This document shows, in pieces, positions 1 to 11,268 of a stretch of 64,000 nt of DNA. The stretch lies in NCBI RefSeq assembly GCF_905475465.1, contig NC_062249.1, forward strand, positions 818,501 to 882,500. The letters run 5' to 3'. The translations under genes were made by a program, and so were the position numbers. The stretch comes from Pieris napi. Taxonomy: Eukaryota; Arthropoda; Insecta; Lepidoptera; Pieridae. How positions within the stretch are numbered: position 1 is the stretch's first letter; each line of letters opens with the position of its first letter. Below the pieces are notes generated by a model. The model saw nothing but the letters and a program-made list of their open reading frames with translations. It did not search any database and had not been told where the DNA came from.

Positions 1-168
1 TGATATTTTGGACAAACTTGTAGACTATCTGTTCATCTGATGTTTGAGCTATGTGCTATATATATTGTAAAGTTTCATTGACATCCATTCAGTAGTTTTT
101 CGTGAAAGAGTAATAAACATCCATCCATACTTACAAACTTTCGCGTTTATAATATTAGTAAGATGTAG
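1..168. repeat. 3' end of an RTE-type retroelement
   Basis: The block contains the phrases 'cattcagtagttttt', 'gtgaaagagtaa', 'catccatccatacttac' and 'ttataatattagtaagat'. I know these as the conserved 3' end of insect RTE-like LINEs and their short derivatives. No coding sequence is visible. It lies in the 3' part of the lectin gene, probably in an intron. Confidence 0.55.
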
Positions 169-251
169 GTATTCTAACCTCACTAATCAAGACTAGAATA
201 TATCGGGAATAAAATATAATTAAGGAAGATAAAATAACGAACAAAACTCAC

Positions 252-352
252 GTGCGTAAGAGAAAGGTAGACCGTCAGACCACCGGAATTCCCCTTCGTG
301 AACAGAGTCAGTAGCTCCTATCCAATAGACGTCGTCTTCGTGGCTTCCGGGC
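252..352 (-). CDS. C-type lectin domain exon (WIG / WSDG segment) of the CUB-lectin gene
   Basis: This 101-bp internal exon is read on the minus strand. The acceptor is ttgcag at 358-353 and the donor gtgagt starts at 251. It starts with the third base of a codon, matching the two bases left by the exon at 1178-2036, and ends after one base. It encodes the middle of a C-type lectin domain: YWIGATD is the family's WIG motif, followed by FRWSDG and LPFSY. Residues of the usual Ca-site loop (EPN/QPD, WND) and the last cysteines would be in the next exon, beyond the left edge, so sugar binding cannot be judged. Confidence 0.85.
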
Positions 353-1177
353 CTGCAATTTTTGATATGAGTTAAATGTCTTCTCTCTTTACCGTCTAAG
401 ATTAATTGATAGGTGGATTTAAAAACTGCAACAATATTTTTTTTTTCAAGACGTAGTGGCGTATTATTTATACTAAACACTTCTACATAAGCTTAGCTTA
501 TCACGAACAATATTTTCTGTTTAGCAAAATGTTTGAGATTTTTTATTCCGAATATTAAATATGTCTGTTACTTAGTTTCTTTAAAAAAATCGAGATCTTT
601 TTACATTATCCTTTATATACTTAGATATTAACCAATATAGAAATATTTTATTTTCGATCATAGCAGCTTATAGACTTTTATGCCATACTAAATATTAAAC
701 TCGTGATAAATTCTTCTTGCTAGTTGCCAAATACAATAACTTTTCTAACTTACACAAGTTCTGATAAGTTTAATATAAGTTTTTTTAATATTTAACATGT
801 GGTAGATATCGAGTGTTATTACTATAAAATTTATTAAAGTAAATTGATTAAATCATACATATCATGGTGGATCTCTGCATTGAATCGCATACAATACTAT
901 AGCATAAGTTTAAATTATATATATATGTAATTATAAGGTTTATAGGTTGTAAATGTATGTTTTCTTATATAAAGAATTTCTGTTTAGGGGCTGCTGATAA
1001 ATTCTGTCCTAAAAATCTGAGCAGAACTTAATATTCCTGTCTGCCACTCAAAGTTATCAACTCGGATAAATATAATTAAATCGCGCTTCGTTTTATAATA
1101 TCCCTTTGAACAAATACTTTATTTAAGTGTTTCCATTTAAATATTTTGATTAGAAGCAAAATGTATATTTAACTTAC
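353..1177 (-). other. Intron (825 bp) of the CUB-lectin gene
   Basis: It starts with GTAAGT at 1177 and ends with AG at 353. The content is AT-rich. I recognise no repeat or ORF in it. Confidence 0.8.
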
Positions 1178-2036
1178 GCGTGGGATAACAGTTGGTCTAA
1201 AATTTGTTGCTGGTGCTCATCTGCCAGGCTGGCTAAATGCCCTCCAAGTTTCACACACTCTGCTTCCGCTTGCCTCCAAGTCTTTTTAATATCCCTAATA
1301 GCAGATACACAGAAGTCACCAGATGCAATCCAACTAAACTCGCAATTTCCAACCATATCTTCCATTGGCTTATCCATCCACCAAACTTTTAACCACATGG
1401 CCGAAGAATTCCTTTTAGCAAGTATACTAACGTTGAGTCTAATCGAATTCCCTTCAGATATAATCTGTACACTTCGTAGAGGATCACCAGGCTGGGAACA
1501 ATGCTTCCATCTGGAATCTCCATCTTGAAGGGTCAGTTCCATTCCTTTGCAAAAAACTTTGGACTCCTCGTGAGCAACATTAGAGTTTTCATTGGGCTTT
1601 GTGCCCATTTGGAGTCGCAACGCAACACGGTTTCCATATGGTAAATGTATTTTATACGAGCAGAGGAGTTTGACAGTTGGGCCGACGTCGAACGAGCCGT
1701 TTCTGGCCGTCAGTAGGACATCATGGCAGTGGTCTACTAGACGGTAGATTGCGGCGAACGTAGGTCGACCGTGGAGTTCTAGTTCTGGTTTGGACGAAGA
1801 CTGATAAAGATACCTTCTGGATTGTAAGGGTATTTGTTCCAGTTTCCCACAAATGGTGGGGGTGTTTGGAGCGAACCTGATATACCCTGAAGAACAGGGT
1901 ACATTGAGTTTGTGTAGTTCTACGAGGAGGGCGTTTCGTGGCGAGGGTTGAGGGAATGTGAGGTGGCAGCCATGTGTACGAGGCAGGTGGCCGGAATGTA
2001 TGCGTCCAGAGCGGTTACGAATTCTTATAGCACAAT
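1178..2036 (-). CDS. Large exon: two CUB-like segments followed by the start of a C-type lectin domain
   Basis: This 859-bp internal exon is open throughout its 285 codons. The acceptor is a T-rich tract ending tttcag (2037) and the donor is GTAAGT (1177). The first half has CUB-like spacing of cysteines and hydrophobic strands. A second CUB-like unit starts near CHDVLLTARNGSF and includes NSIRLNVSILAKRNSS. Potential N-glycosylation sites include NRS, NGS, NVS and NSS. The final ~55 residues begin a C-type lectin domain: WIASGDFC, then AEAECVKLGGHLASL. The phase fits both neighbouring exons. The mixture of CUB and lectin modules indicates a secreted or membrane extracellular protein. Drosophila uninflatable is one relative that combines such modules, but I cannot confirm orthology. 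Nothing here shows a signal peptide or membrane segment, so the N and C termini lie elsewhere. Confidence 0.85.
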
Positions 2037-2240
2037 CTGAAACAAAAGAATAGATAAATTATTATCTCTTCATTGATTTAGTGTCGGAGTCCTTAACAAT
2101 TGCACCAACTATAGGCTGAGCGGTCTTTCTTTTAACTTTTAAGCACATATTATGTACAATATTGCTAAATAAATTTAAAAAAATATTTTCTTTAATGTGG
2201 AAGAGCTTAGTGTGAAAGAGTGTAAAGCATTAAATTTTTT

Positions 2241-2568
2241 GAAGTTATACTTCTTTTGGCGCGTTAGGGAAAAATGATGAGAGTAAATTTTATTACACAC
2301 ACCGTCACAAAAAACCGACACCCTGAAGTTAGTCATCATAGTCAACATTTTAAAATTTAAAATGTCCATTTCTTTAATTATGTAGATTTTTTTTTTTAAA
2401 ATTAATATTTAAATAAACTTTATTTAACTAGATAATGCGTTATAATGAAACTTTCAATATATTAAATACCTTTTTTCTATTGTTAGTGTTGTTTTTTCTA
2501 CAAATGTAGAATAAGGCGAATGAATTTAAAAAGATTTTTATCTTGTTACGTCAAAGAATTATAACTTC
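2241..2568. mobile_element. MITE with GAAGTTATACTTCTTT ends (copy A)
   Basis: The left end reads gaagttatacttcttttggcg. The right end contains aaagaattataacttc, which is its inverted form. The same end sequence, plus a similar subterminal phrase (gcgtta...gaaaaat...gagagta), recurs at 57816-58310. It has no coding capacity. The superfamily is not assigned. Confidence 0.5.
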
Positions 2569-3153
2569 TAACGCACAAGATTCTTTGTGTGTGCTTAGGC
2601 ATAATACATGAACATATGTATGAACGAATAACCCTTTATAAAACTTTTTAACAGTCCAAACCGTCGTAAAACCGCAAACAGTAAAAATATAACCGCTAAG
2701 TTCAACTTGAATAAGCTAATTGCTCTTAAAACTTAAGCAGCGATACCGCAGTAAACTCATAAATAGCTCAAAATTCTTGAAACTCACAAGTTTCCTGACG
2801 ACGCGACGTTTTGAATAAAAACAAGACAAATTTCAGCCATTAAGATTACTCGAAACGCAAAAGCGAATCACAATTTTGCATAATGGAAAATTTACATCAA
2901 ATCACATTAAATTGCGAAGACATTTCGTACCATTATACGATAATGTTGCTGTTTTCGCGTTATCATTTATTCTACTGTCATGATTATGATAATTGCGATT
3001 TTTGCTTCATTTGTTTCTATTTCTTACATATATTTCTGTTAGTTTTCCGTTTATTGTGACTGGCTTGAATTAAGTCTCGTAACCCCCCAAAGAAGCATTA
3101 TTATTATTATTTACTTAACAACTGGCAGCTTTTAATAAGCTGATGCGCGTGTA

Positions 3154-3345
3154 TTATGGGATTTGGAGAAACTTATCCAGTCTATTTTTAAAGGTGTTCA
3201 CAGATGGTGCAGTGATCACACTTTCCGGAAGCCTATTCCAGTCGGCCACTACACGGTTTGGGAGAAAGTTCTTTAGCATGTTTAATTTTCTTTGTGTATC
3301 GGGTGTGTAACGTCGGTATCTTTAATATCTTGTTCGTTTGTTTGT
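3154..3345 (-). pseudogene. LINE ORF2 C-terminal relic
   Basis: The minus strand reads an open stretch ending in TAA. It includes RYRRYTPDTQRKLN, FLPNRVVADWNRLPES and NTFKNRLDKF. The 'NRVV..WN.LP..V..A..VN.FK.RLD' pattern is typical of the C terminus of CR1/Jockey-like LINE ORF2. The RT and endonuclease parts are absent, as expected for a 5'-truncated copy. Confidence 0.65.
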
Positions 3346-3777
3346 TGATACAAGTGTTATATGTGCTTTCAAAATGGAGTAGCCTAATGGAGCAATTTAA
3401 CCACTATGATTACAATTCTCGTTATATATAAATTCAATTACATTAATTACAGTTAAAATATTCTAAAATGAATAATAAACAAAACATTGATAAATAGAAA
3501 ATTTAAACTTAATCGGTCTTACTAATAAAGATTTATGCACATCGTATAAGCCTGTTATAAGAAAAATGTTACTAATAATGTCTGAATTGACAAGGTTGAT
3601 GTATACTGCTGTTATAACAAGTGTCTGGTTTGTATGAAGACTTGTACAATGCTTATACAACGCAGAGGCCTAGTTTAACGGGTGAATAAGACAAAAATTG
3701 CGTAATTTCATCTGATTTCGCGTTTGACAGCATTTTTTGACTTTTTAGTTCAAGGAAAGATTTAAGTTAGTAGATAT

Positions 3778-4200
3778 TTGTGTTTGTTGAAAATAGATTT
3801 TATAGATCAAATAGAAGATTTAGATAATATTGATATGCAGCTAATACATACGATTGAAGATTTGCCGCCTCCAAGGAAAGTCAAAGAACATACCAAACTC
3901 GGTGCAATCCGTTATTACTTTCGCATGGCGATTTCAAAACAAAATACCGCTTTTCAAAGAAGTATGTTATGAAGATCTGTGACAGAGTGCGAGCTGATGT
4001 CGAAAAGAGTACTAGAGGTGGAGGGTTTTCGATTTAGGTGTCTTCTTCATGGCTTCTCAGTGTCATTAGAAAATGCCAAATTATATATAGTAGCACTGGC
4101 AATCCTCCACAATATTGCTATTAATATCAAAGAAGATCACATCCTGGATGTTACGTTTGATGACACTGAGAATGCACCAGAAGAACCAAGGCCAACCTAG
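3778..4200 (+). pseudogene. Harbinger transposase C-terminal remnant (copy 1)
   Basis: The frame is open apart from an in-frame TGA at 3970. Upstream of it is an acidic segment with DLPPPRKVKEHTKLGAIR. Downstream, SKRVLEVEGFRFRCL and YIVALAILHNIA match the end of the HARBI1-type DDE_4 domain ('V E R ... GFRFRCL ... AVLHNIA'). The catalytic first and second acidic residues are missing, so it cannot catalyse transposition. It may still be mobilised by an intact relative elsewhere. Confidence 0.65.
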
Positions 4201-4365
4201 ACGCCCCCAAGCAATCTGGCTAGACAAGCTGCTAGAGCTGCTTTTATTGAAACATATTTTTAAGGCTGTTTTATTTACATAGGTGTGGATAGTTAAGGAC
4301 TTGAAATAAATAAAAAGTTATATTTCATTTAAAACGGGGGTTTTATTTTTTTTATAAGTATATAA

Positions 4366-4719
4366 TTATTTATTTAATTGCTGCTGTAACAATTTGAGCC
4401 TTAGAAGATGCTTCTGTCTAGCCCTTTCGTGAGCTTCGGCGAGTCGCTTCTGTTTGAGCTCATGTGTTTCAGCCATCTGCCTTTGTTTTGTTTCGTGCTC
4501 TTCCTGGAAACACTGGAACACTACCGTGTTGCGGAGTTTGGCACTTTCCACTATTTGAGATGCCTAAAAAATTTAAGTATGATCGTTGAGGGATTTTGAA
4601 TGAAATAGTCCTTTCTCTATCACATTGATACTAACCTCTTCTAACTTTTGTACTGCAGAACGCGGCTTTTTATGTAAAATTCTAGTCCTCTTTGTCTGAG
4701 GTTTTGGAGTTTCTATTAG
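4366..4719 (-). pseudogene. Harbinger accessory (Myb/SANT-like) protein C-terminal remnant (copy 1)
   Basis: Two minus-strand coding segments can be joined. The first is 4719-4636, 28 codons after an acceptor ttgcag and before donor GTTAGT. The second is 4563-4366, after acceptor ttttttag and ending in a stop. The product starts LIETPKPQTKRTRIL and continues into a Glu/Gln/Arg-rich helix with HETKQRQMAETHELKQKRLAE. That resembles the coiled-coil C terminus of the Myb/trihelix-like proteins encoded opposite the transposase in Harbinger elements. The DNA-binding N terminus is absent. Confidence 0.5.
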
Positions 4720-5014
4720 CTGCAAATAATAAAATGTTATTAGTATATTGAGTAAATGTGTATATAATTGCTTTGGTTGATAAAATAAATACAACTTACA
4801 TTAGAATTATGAGTCGTATCAAAATTATTAAATCAAACGTCAATCAAACACGGCGGGTTGCCAGGGTAACAATAAATAAGGGTCGTTTTGTTATTCAACC
4901 AATACACATCGATTATTGGTCAAAGAGGAGTTTATGCCCTGTACAAGCTCTATTCACTGAATTACTATCACCTTGTCATAACGCATGTATAGTGATTTTT
5001 TATTAGTAAGACCG

Positions 5015-5777
5015 TATATGTATATAATTTAAAAGTATCCCTGTGGCAGTGTACCTTTAATGCTGGCAGCATTTCTTCGCTGTATTGCGATACTTATTCG
5101 TTAAGCGAGGAAAACACCAGCTCTGAGGTCACCGGTACTATGTACCAGATAGTATATAGGTATATAAATATCTTTCTAATGCCTAATTTAGTTCTTCTCG
5201 AATAGCGATCTCATCTAGTTTAATCAGAATTTATCCGACGTGCACTAAGCTCTAGAGAAGATCAAATTTGTATTCTGCTTGTAAAGCTAAGCTGTCAACT
5301 TTGCATTATCATTGTTGGAGCTTAAAAGTATATGACAGAGCTCCGAAGCAACGTAACGTGCCAAGATGTTCATACATAATGTACAACTGTAAAACAAGAT
5401 ATTTTTTTTGTTCAATATTTAATATTGTTTTTGCTACTACTACATATTAAAATATACTTGACAGATATAAGTAACTCCATATTAATGTAACTCTTCTGTT
5501 CTTAGTTACTCAATAATATATAAATAAATAAGTGTTACTTAAATTTAAATTTACACTAAATCAATTGTGTACAAATCCGACGATTGAAAAACTTAAGACT
5601 TGACGTAAGACATCATTTCAGACCAAATCATACAAGTGTTTATGCTACAATCTTTGGGCCTCGAACCTACGACTCAGGGAGTCGCATGCTGAAGCTACAA
5701 GGCCAACACTTCAACGATGCTGAAGATTACTGTTATATTTGGGACTATACCACAATTAGGGCATAATAATATACTAA
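5015..5777. other. Spacer between the two Harbinger copies
   Basis: This 763-bp AT-rich stretch differs from the flanks on either side, so the pair is not a simple tandem duplication with spacers. The only recognised piece is a SINE tRNA-head fragment at 5648-5712, on the minus strand, with 'cgaacctacgactcaggga' and 'gccaacact'. Confidence 0.6.
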
Positions 5778-6041
5778 CGGTCTTACTAATAAAGATTTAT
5801 GCACATCGTATAAGCCTGTTATAAGAAAAATGTTACTAATAATGTCTGAATTGACAAGGTTGATGTATACTGCTGTTATAACAAGTGTCTGGTTTGTATG
5901 AAGACTTGTACAATGCTTATACAACGCAGAGGCCTAGTTTAACGGGTGAATAAGACAAAAATTGCGTAATTTCATCTGATTTCGCGTTTGACAGCATTTT
6001 TTGACTTTTTAGTTCAAGGAAAGATTTAAGTTAGTAGATAT

Positions 6042-6464
6042 TTGTGTTTGTTGAAAATAGATTTTATAGATCAAATAGAAGATTTAGATAATATTGATAT
6101 GCAGCTAATACATACGATTGAAGATTTGCCGCCTCCAAGGAAAGTCAAAGAACATACCAAACTCGGTGCAATCCGTTATTACTTTCGCATGGCGATTTCA
6201 AAACAAAATACCGCTTTTCAAAGAAGTATGTTATGAAGATCTGTGACAGAGTGCGAGCTGATGTCGAAAAGAGTACTAGAGGTGGAGGGTTTTCGATTTA
6301 GGTGTCTTCTTCATGGCTTCTCAGTGTCATTAGAAAATGCCAAATTATATATAGTAGCACTGGCAATCCTCCACAATATTGCTATTAATATCAAAGAAGA
6401 TCACATCCTGGATGTTACGTTTGATGACACTGAGAATGCACCAGAAGAACCAAGGCCAACCTAG
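6042..6464 (+). pseudogene. Harbinger transposase C-terminal remnant (copy 2)
   Basis: It is identical in reading to the fragment at 3778-4200, including the in-frame TGA at 6234. Confidence 0.65.
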
Positions 6465-6629
6465 ACGCCCCCAAGCAATCTGGCTAGACAAGCTGCTAGA
6501 GCTGCTTTTATTGAAACATATTTTTAAGGCTGTTTTATTTACATAGGTGTGGATAGTTAAGGACTTGAAATAAATAAAAAGTTATATTTCATTTAAAACG
6601 GGGGTTTTATTTTTTTTATAAGTATATAA

Positions 6630-6983
6630 TTATTTATTTAATTGCTGCTGTAACAATTTGAGCCTTAGAAGATGCTTCTGTCTAGCCCTTTCGTGAGCTT
6701 CGGCGAGTCGCTTCTGTTTGAGCTCATGTGTTTCAGCCATCTGCCTTTGTTTTGTTTCGTGCTCTTCCTGGAAACACTGGAACACTACCGTGTTGCGGAG
6801 TTTGGCACTTTCCACTATTTGAGATGCCTAAAAAATTTAAGTATGATCGTTGAGGGATTTTGAATGAAATAGTCCTTTCTCTATCACATTGATACTAACC
6901 TCTTCTAACTTTTGTACTGCAGAACGCGGCTTTTTATGTAAAATTCTAGTCCTCTTTGTCTGAGGTTTTGGAGTTTCTATTAG
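6630..6983 (-). pseudogene. Harbinger accessory protein remnant (copy 2)
   Basis: It is identical to the copy-1 fragment: segments 6983-6900 and 6827-6630, with the same splice signals. Confidence 0.5.
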
Positions 6984-7278
6984 CTGCAAATAATAAAATG
7001 TTATTAGTATATTGAGTAAATGTGTATATAATTGCTTTGGTTGATAAAATAAATACAACTTACATTAGAATTATGAGTCGTATCAAAATTATTAAATCAA
7101 ACGTCAATCAAACACGGCGGGTTGCCAGGGTAACAATAAATAAGGGTCGTTTTGTTATTCAACCAATACACATCGATTATTGGTCAAAGAGGAGTTTATG
7201 CCCTGTACAAGCTCTATTCACTGAATTACTATCACCTTGTCATAACGCATGTATAGTGATTTTTTATTAGTAAGACCG

Positions 7279-8299
7279 TATATGTGTATTAACACAAAAG
7301 ATATATTATTGAATATACAAGTAATTCCATGCCACGATACAAGGCGAATTTACACAGTTTGAGTTTTGAAACAGTTCACTTTTATTATGAAAGCATGAAG
7401 CAATCAAAAAATTTCAATTAAACCGTTGTTATTTGAAACAAAAGGCCGTCCTACATAATATATGATATACGCAGGGTTGTTTATAATTAGAAAATAATAA
7501 ATGAAATAACTTTTTTAATTGTAGTTAGGGCTATGGGTTAGAGAAAGAATTAAGCCAGGCAAAAATAATAATAATTTCAAATATAATAGTATTTTGTAGT
7601 ATTGTTTTTACTCTGACGTTTATAATATATAAGATTTCCTGTTTATCACTTCTTCTCTTCTTTTGGTGCTTCTCCATTACTGGAGTCTGGCCGTCAGTGT
7701 CGTGAAGCGTGTCTTGTCCAGAGCCAGAAGCAGCAATTCTTTCGCAGTCACAATACCCGTCCGTCACCGTAACTCAACAATTGTTTTGATTATCAACTAG
7801 TAGAATTTTGTTAAAAATATTCCGTAAAAATACTAAGAAATGTGTCTGGCTTGTGCTTCAAGTAAAAATGCTTATATTTTACTAAGAATATCATCATACA
7901 CATAGGCGTAAAAAACCAGTATGGTCGCAGTATATACGTAGAACAAAAACTAGGTTACCTATTTTACCTCTAGATCAGTAAAAGCGAATAGCCCTGAACA
8001 TTTCTCCGTGAAATTCGAATAATGGATTAATTTTTCTATTCACTTTTTTGCCTCTGGCAGCCCTATTTGTACCTGAACGAGTCCGAATTGACCTCGAATG
8101 TTTTTATAACCTAGAACTATTGGCTTGGGCTCATAAAATTTAACAACAAGCGATATGTACTGGAATAAAACGTTTTAATACGCTCGATTTTTATTACGAT
8201 GCACTTTCTGCACGCGCACCTAATGGATATTGGTTTTAGAATTCGTGTACGGATTGTGCGCTTCGTAGAATAATTATAACTATACGCTCCGAAAAGATC
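7279..8299. other. Unannotated intronic sequence
   Basis: The sequence is AT-rich. I see no gene, repeat family or splice-bounded open segment. Confidence 0.5.
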
Positions 8300-8378
8300 C
8301 ATGTCACATTGCCAAGCAAGCCCTCGACTGAATCCTCAAGGCAAAAGGAGACGTGGCTGGCCAAAACAGCCTTGCGCA
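8300..8378 (+). pseudogene. LINE ORF2 C-terminal relic
   Basis: One frame reads LNPQGKRRRGWPKQ. This is the 'W-N-P-Q-G-K-R-R-R-G-R-P' signature found near the C terminus of many insect LINE ORF2 proteins. The fragment is short and decayed, and it abuts a MITE half on its right. Confidence 0.5.
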
Positions 8379-8379
8379 T

Positions 8380-8533
8380 TGGCATTCAGATAAACAATAA
8401 ACTACAAGCTCCCACCTTTTCAGAATGCCAAATCATAAAATGACTGCTTCATGACTGATTTGAGAGCGTCCGCCGATGCGAAAACCGCTGTGTGAGTTCG
8501 AAAAGTGAGTTACAGAATCGCAGAGCAGATCTG
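8380..8533. mobile_element. Half of a fold-back MITE (family of 20441-20685)
   Basis: It contains the loop and right arm of the palindromic element at 20441-20685: ataaacaataaactacaag, then cagaatgccaaatcataaaa, continuing to agtgagttacagaatcgca. The left arm is missing. Confidence 0.65.
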
Positions 8534-8814
8534 GCAACGAAGCATTATTGCACAGGCGAAGAAAGCTAGAATGATGTGAAGTGAAGTTAAGAGAGCTGCC
8601 AATCAGGATGGTTTTGCTTTTGGATGCCCTCTCTCAACAAACATTCGTAATTCGAAGGCATTTACAAAAAGCTTCAAGTGAAAATCGCCTATTTCTGTTT
8701 GAGTTCTGAATCAGAATCTAACTTTCTTTACAGAATGTTGTGTTAGTAACGGAAAATAGAATGCGCTTATGTGCTTTATTGGAAAACAGGGACCAGGGAC
8801 TTGAATTTCTACGC

Positions 8815-9115
8815 TGTCATTCATAAGGATCACATCCAGAGCATTGATGAACGCCACCACCAAAGGATTATTTTTGCCATATACAATTACTGGGTGAATA
8901 AAAATATATTGTACCCACGAATCAGCACAGAAACCAGAGACTGAAACGCGCAGGCCACTTAAACCAAATGCCGGAAGGGTACCTAAAGTATGACTCAGTG
9001 GTCACACCAGAAAAGGTCAAAAGTCAGACCCAGGAAAAAATGATGACTTTAGAGTGATGGTAAAGAATACGAACTGGATGAAAGACGACAGTGGACCGAG
9101 CCCACAAAGGCTTTT
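8815..9115 (+). pseudogene. Decayed LINE ORF2 C-terminal relic
   Basis: Across shifting frames I read RAGHLNQMPEGY and DHIQSIDERHHQR. These resemble the 'R.GH..RMPE.R' segment of insect LINE ORF2 C termini. Frameshifts and stops are frequent. Confidence 0.35.
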
Positions 9116-9554
9116 AGCGCCACTGGCTGTATGTATTTGTGTGTATGTAAGCACAGAATCCTGACCTACTTCGCTAAAAAATAAACGCTGAAATTAATGC
9201 AGAAATTGGTTACAAAGAACCATTGGTGTGTGGCATTTAAAAGGCTCTCTCTCTGAAATCGATTCAACAATCAGACGCGTATATTACAAAAGATCCGTTT
9301 ATATAATAGACTGTATTTATATGATTTTCTGACCACTTTTCACTAACGTTTATTTATTATTCTAAGTTCTCTCTGTTGACAATCCCTTGAATCAATAAGC
9401 TCGAAGTGAAAGCCTCTGTAAAGCAAACATTTGTTTTCCTATTAAAGTTCTATTTCGTATCAAAATATTATCTAGCATTGCTCTTTCTTCGTATTCCAAT
9501 ATTTTAATAAAATCCTTGCCATAAAGCGTAGTCAAGTATATCTAGACTTAATTA

Positions 9555-9640
9555 GAGCATGACCTCGTGGCTAAACGGTTTTTTAAGAGAAACGTGACGT
9601 CTGGGGTTTCATTCCCGGTTGAAGAGCATACTAATTCATT
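9555..9640 (+). repeat. tRNA-like SINE head fragment
   Basis: It has a plausible A box (gacctcgtggcta) and a degenerate B box (gggtttcattccc) at tRNA-like spacing. It looks like a SINE head rather than a tRNA gene, since no cloverleaf closes. Confidence 0.35.
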
Positions 9641-9763
9641 TGTTTTCCGATCGAGTGGTACGAGGGATGGTTTCGCACAACATTTCTACAACTAAAACTA
9701 ATCTAACTATTATAATTTACGTAAATTATAGTTAAAAAAAAGTTGCATACGCCTAATTATTAA

Positions 9764-10049
9764 CAGTGGTACTACGACCTCTTTAGGTCTGGGCCTCAGA
9801 TTTCTGAATCTGTTTCATGACCATTTTTAAATCTAATAGGCAAGTAGGCGATCAGCCTCCTGTGCCTGATACACGCCGTCGACGTTTTGGGTCTATGACA
9901 TGTTGGTTTCCTCGCGATGTATTCCATCACCGTACGAGCAAGAGTTAAATGCGCACATAGACAGAAAGTCCATTGGTGCACAACCGGGCATCGAACCTAC
10001 GACCTCGGGGATGAGAATAGTACGTTAAAGCCAATAGGCCAACACTGCT
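9764..10049 (-). repeat. tRNA-derived SINE, near full length
   Basis: Read on minus it starts agcagtgttggcctattgg, has a B-box-like ggttcgat, then the shared body with 'tttctgtctatgtgcgcat' and 'caggcacaggaggctgatc', and ends near 'cctaaagaggtcgtagtac'. It is the most abundant family here. Related copies are at 13215, 16561, 24541, 27531, 41099, 54928, 56296 and 61554. Confidence 0.75.
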
Positions 10050-11103
10050 AATGCCTAATTATTACCTAATCTAATATGTGTGTCCCATGTATTTGGAAAA
10101 TATGTGCAGATGCAGATGACATAACCATATTTTATAGTGGATTCACCAGATCGCTAACTAGGCTGAAACTTAGTGCAGAAAATTCAGGGCCGCGGCAAAA
10201 TTTGCAAAAACATTTTTTGTGTTTAAAAAAAAAAAATCTTAAACTGATTTCTTAAATGATTTCATTACAATGATAATACGAATTGTTTATATAATTTTAA
10301 TAGGGAAGACTTTATTGTTATTTTATCAAACGATACCTACCTGAACTAAAATAAAATTTGTTATCTTCAAATTAAATTTCACTAAAACTATAACAGTATA
10401 ATCTGATTTCTACTTCAAAGCAATTAGGTCACTCGAGAGCAACCCGAAAATAGAAACTGCATAAAAATAACCTACAAAATATAGATCTGAATTGAACAAT
10501 TTATTTTGTGTACGTCAGTTACGGACGATAGGTCTGTAATTTATGATTTTTAGACTTTGACGAGTTTGTTTTGGTTATGCATATTTTGATTTTAAATATT
10601 CTACATTTTTTATATTACACCCATCATATGATAACGAATGTGTCGATTTAATAACAAACCAATTATTCAGCCTCTATCAGCCATGGCAAAAAGGCAAAAA
10701 GACATACTAGTTAAAAAAACAAATACCAACTAAATCAACGTCTATCCCATACTAGAGTTATGATTGTTAGTCTACAGGCCTTCTATTGACAAATTGGTGT
10801 TCTGATTCCATCAAGTTCGATTCATCAAACACTCATTCAAATTCTGGCACTTGCCCTGATCTGAAATGGTACACAATATACAATTTTATTTGTGAAAACC
10901 ATATTCAATATCAACTGGTACAATAAGCTAATTCAATAGGATATTTGTCACAATATGTTAAGTTTATTAGATTCTGACGTAGAAAAATATTGTTCGATAG
11001 AATTCTAATCAAGAACAAGACTATTGGGTATAAACACCAATAAAATAAAATAAAAATAAGCTCGACTATTTTCCCAGACTAACTAGAATATTGTTAATTG
11101 CAA
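10050..11103. other. Unannotated intronic sequence
   Basis: AT-rich intron sequence in which I recognise no gene or repeat. A short phrase near 10185 (ttcagggccgcggc) stands out by base composition only. Confidence 0.5.
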
Positions 11104-11268
11104 ATGGCAGAAGAACAACAAGGTGGAAAGGGCCATCAGGGAAAAGAGAGAAATCGCCTCCCGCACGGTGGGCTGATGATCTTAAAGAAATTAGAGTGGA
11201 GATAGAGAGAGATAAAGCCACATTATGGAGGTCAATACTCTATAAGAGGTCCTTGGAAATTTAAAAAT
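11104..11268 (+). pseudogene. LINE ORF2 C-terminal relic
   Basis: With a frame change it reads RRTTRWKGPSGK, then ARWADDLKEIRVEIERDK and LWRSILYKRSLE. The 'R-W-A-D-D-L' plus 'W-R-S-L' pattern is typical of the C-terminal tail of RTE/R1-like LINE proteins. Confidence 0.5.

Larger units (their letters stand above)
3514..5014. mobile_element. PIF/Harbinger deletion derivative, copy 1 (1,501 bp)
   Basis: The inverted ends are CGGTCTTACTAATAAA at 3514 and its complement ending at 5014. Inside are the 3' parts of two convergent genes: a DDE transposase remnant on plus and a basic, coiled-coil accessory protein on minus. That is the gene arrangement of autonomous Harbinger elements, but both genes have lost their 5' halves. 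I found no difference by eye from the copy at 5778-7278. I could not find a clean 3-bp target duplication: the left flank is aat and the right flank tat. Confidence 0.75.
5778..7278. mobile_element. PIF/Harbinger deletion derivative, copy 2 (1,501 bp)
   Basis: It has the same ends and content as the copy at 3514-5014, displaced by exactly 2,264 bp at every position I compared, with no mismatch found by eye. Left flanks differ (ttaat versus actaa), as do the more distant right flanks, although both right flanks begin tatatgt. This fits two very recent insertions, gene conversion or an assembly duplication. Confidence 0.75.

Noticed and set aside
9707..9732. Perfect short palindrome around ataatttacgtaaattat
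   Set aside because: Short and AT-rich; expected by chance in DNA of this composition and not linked to any element end.
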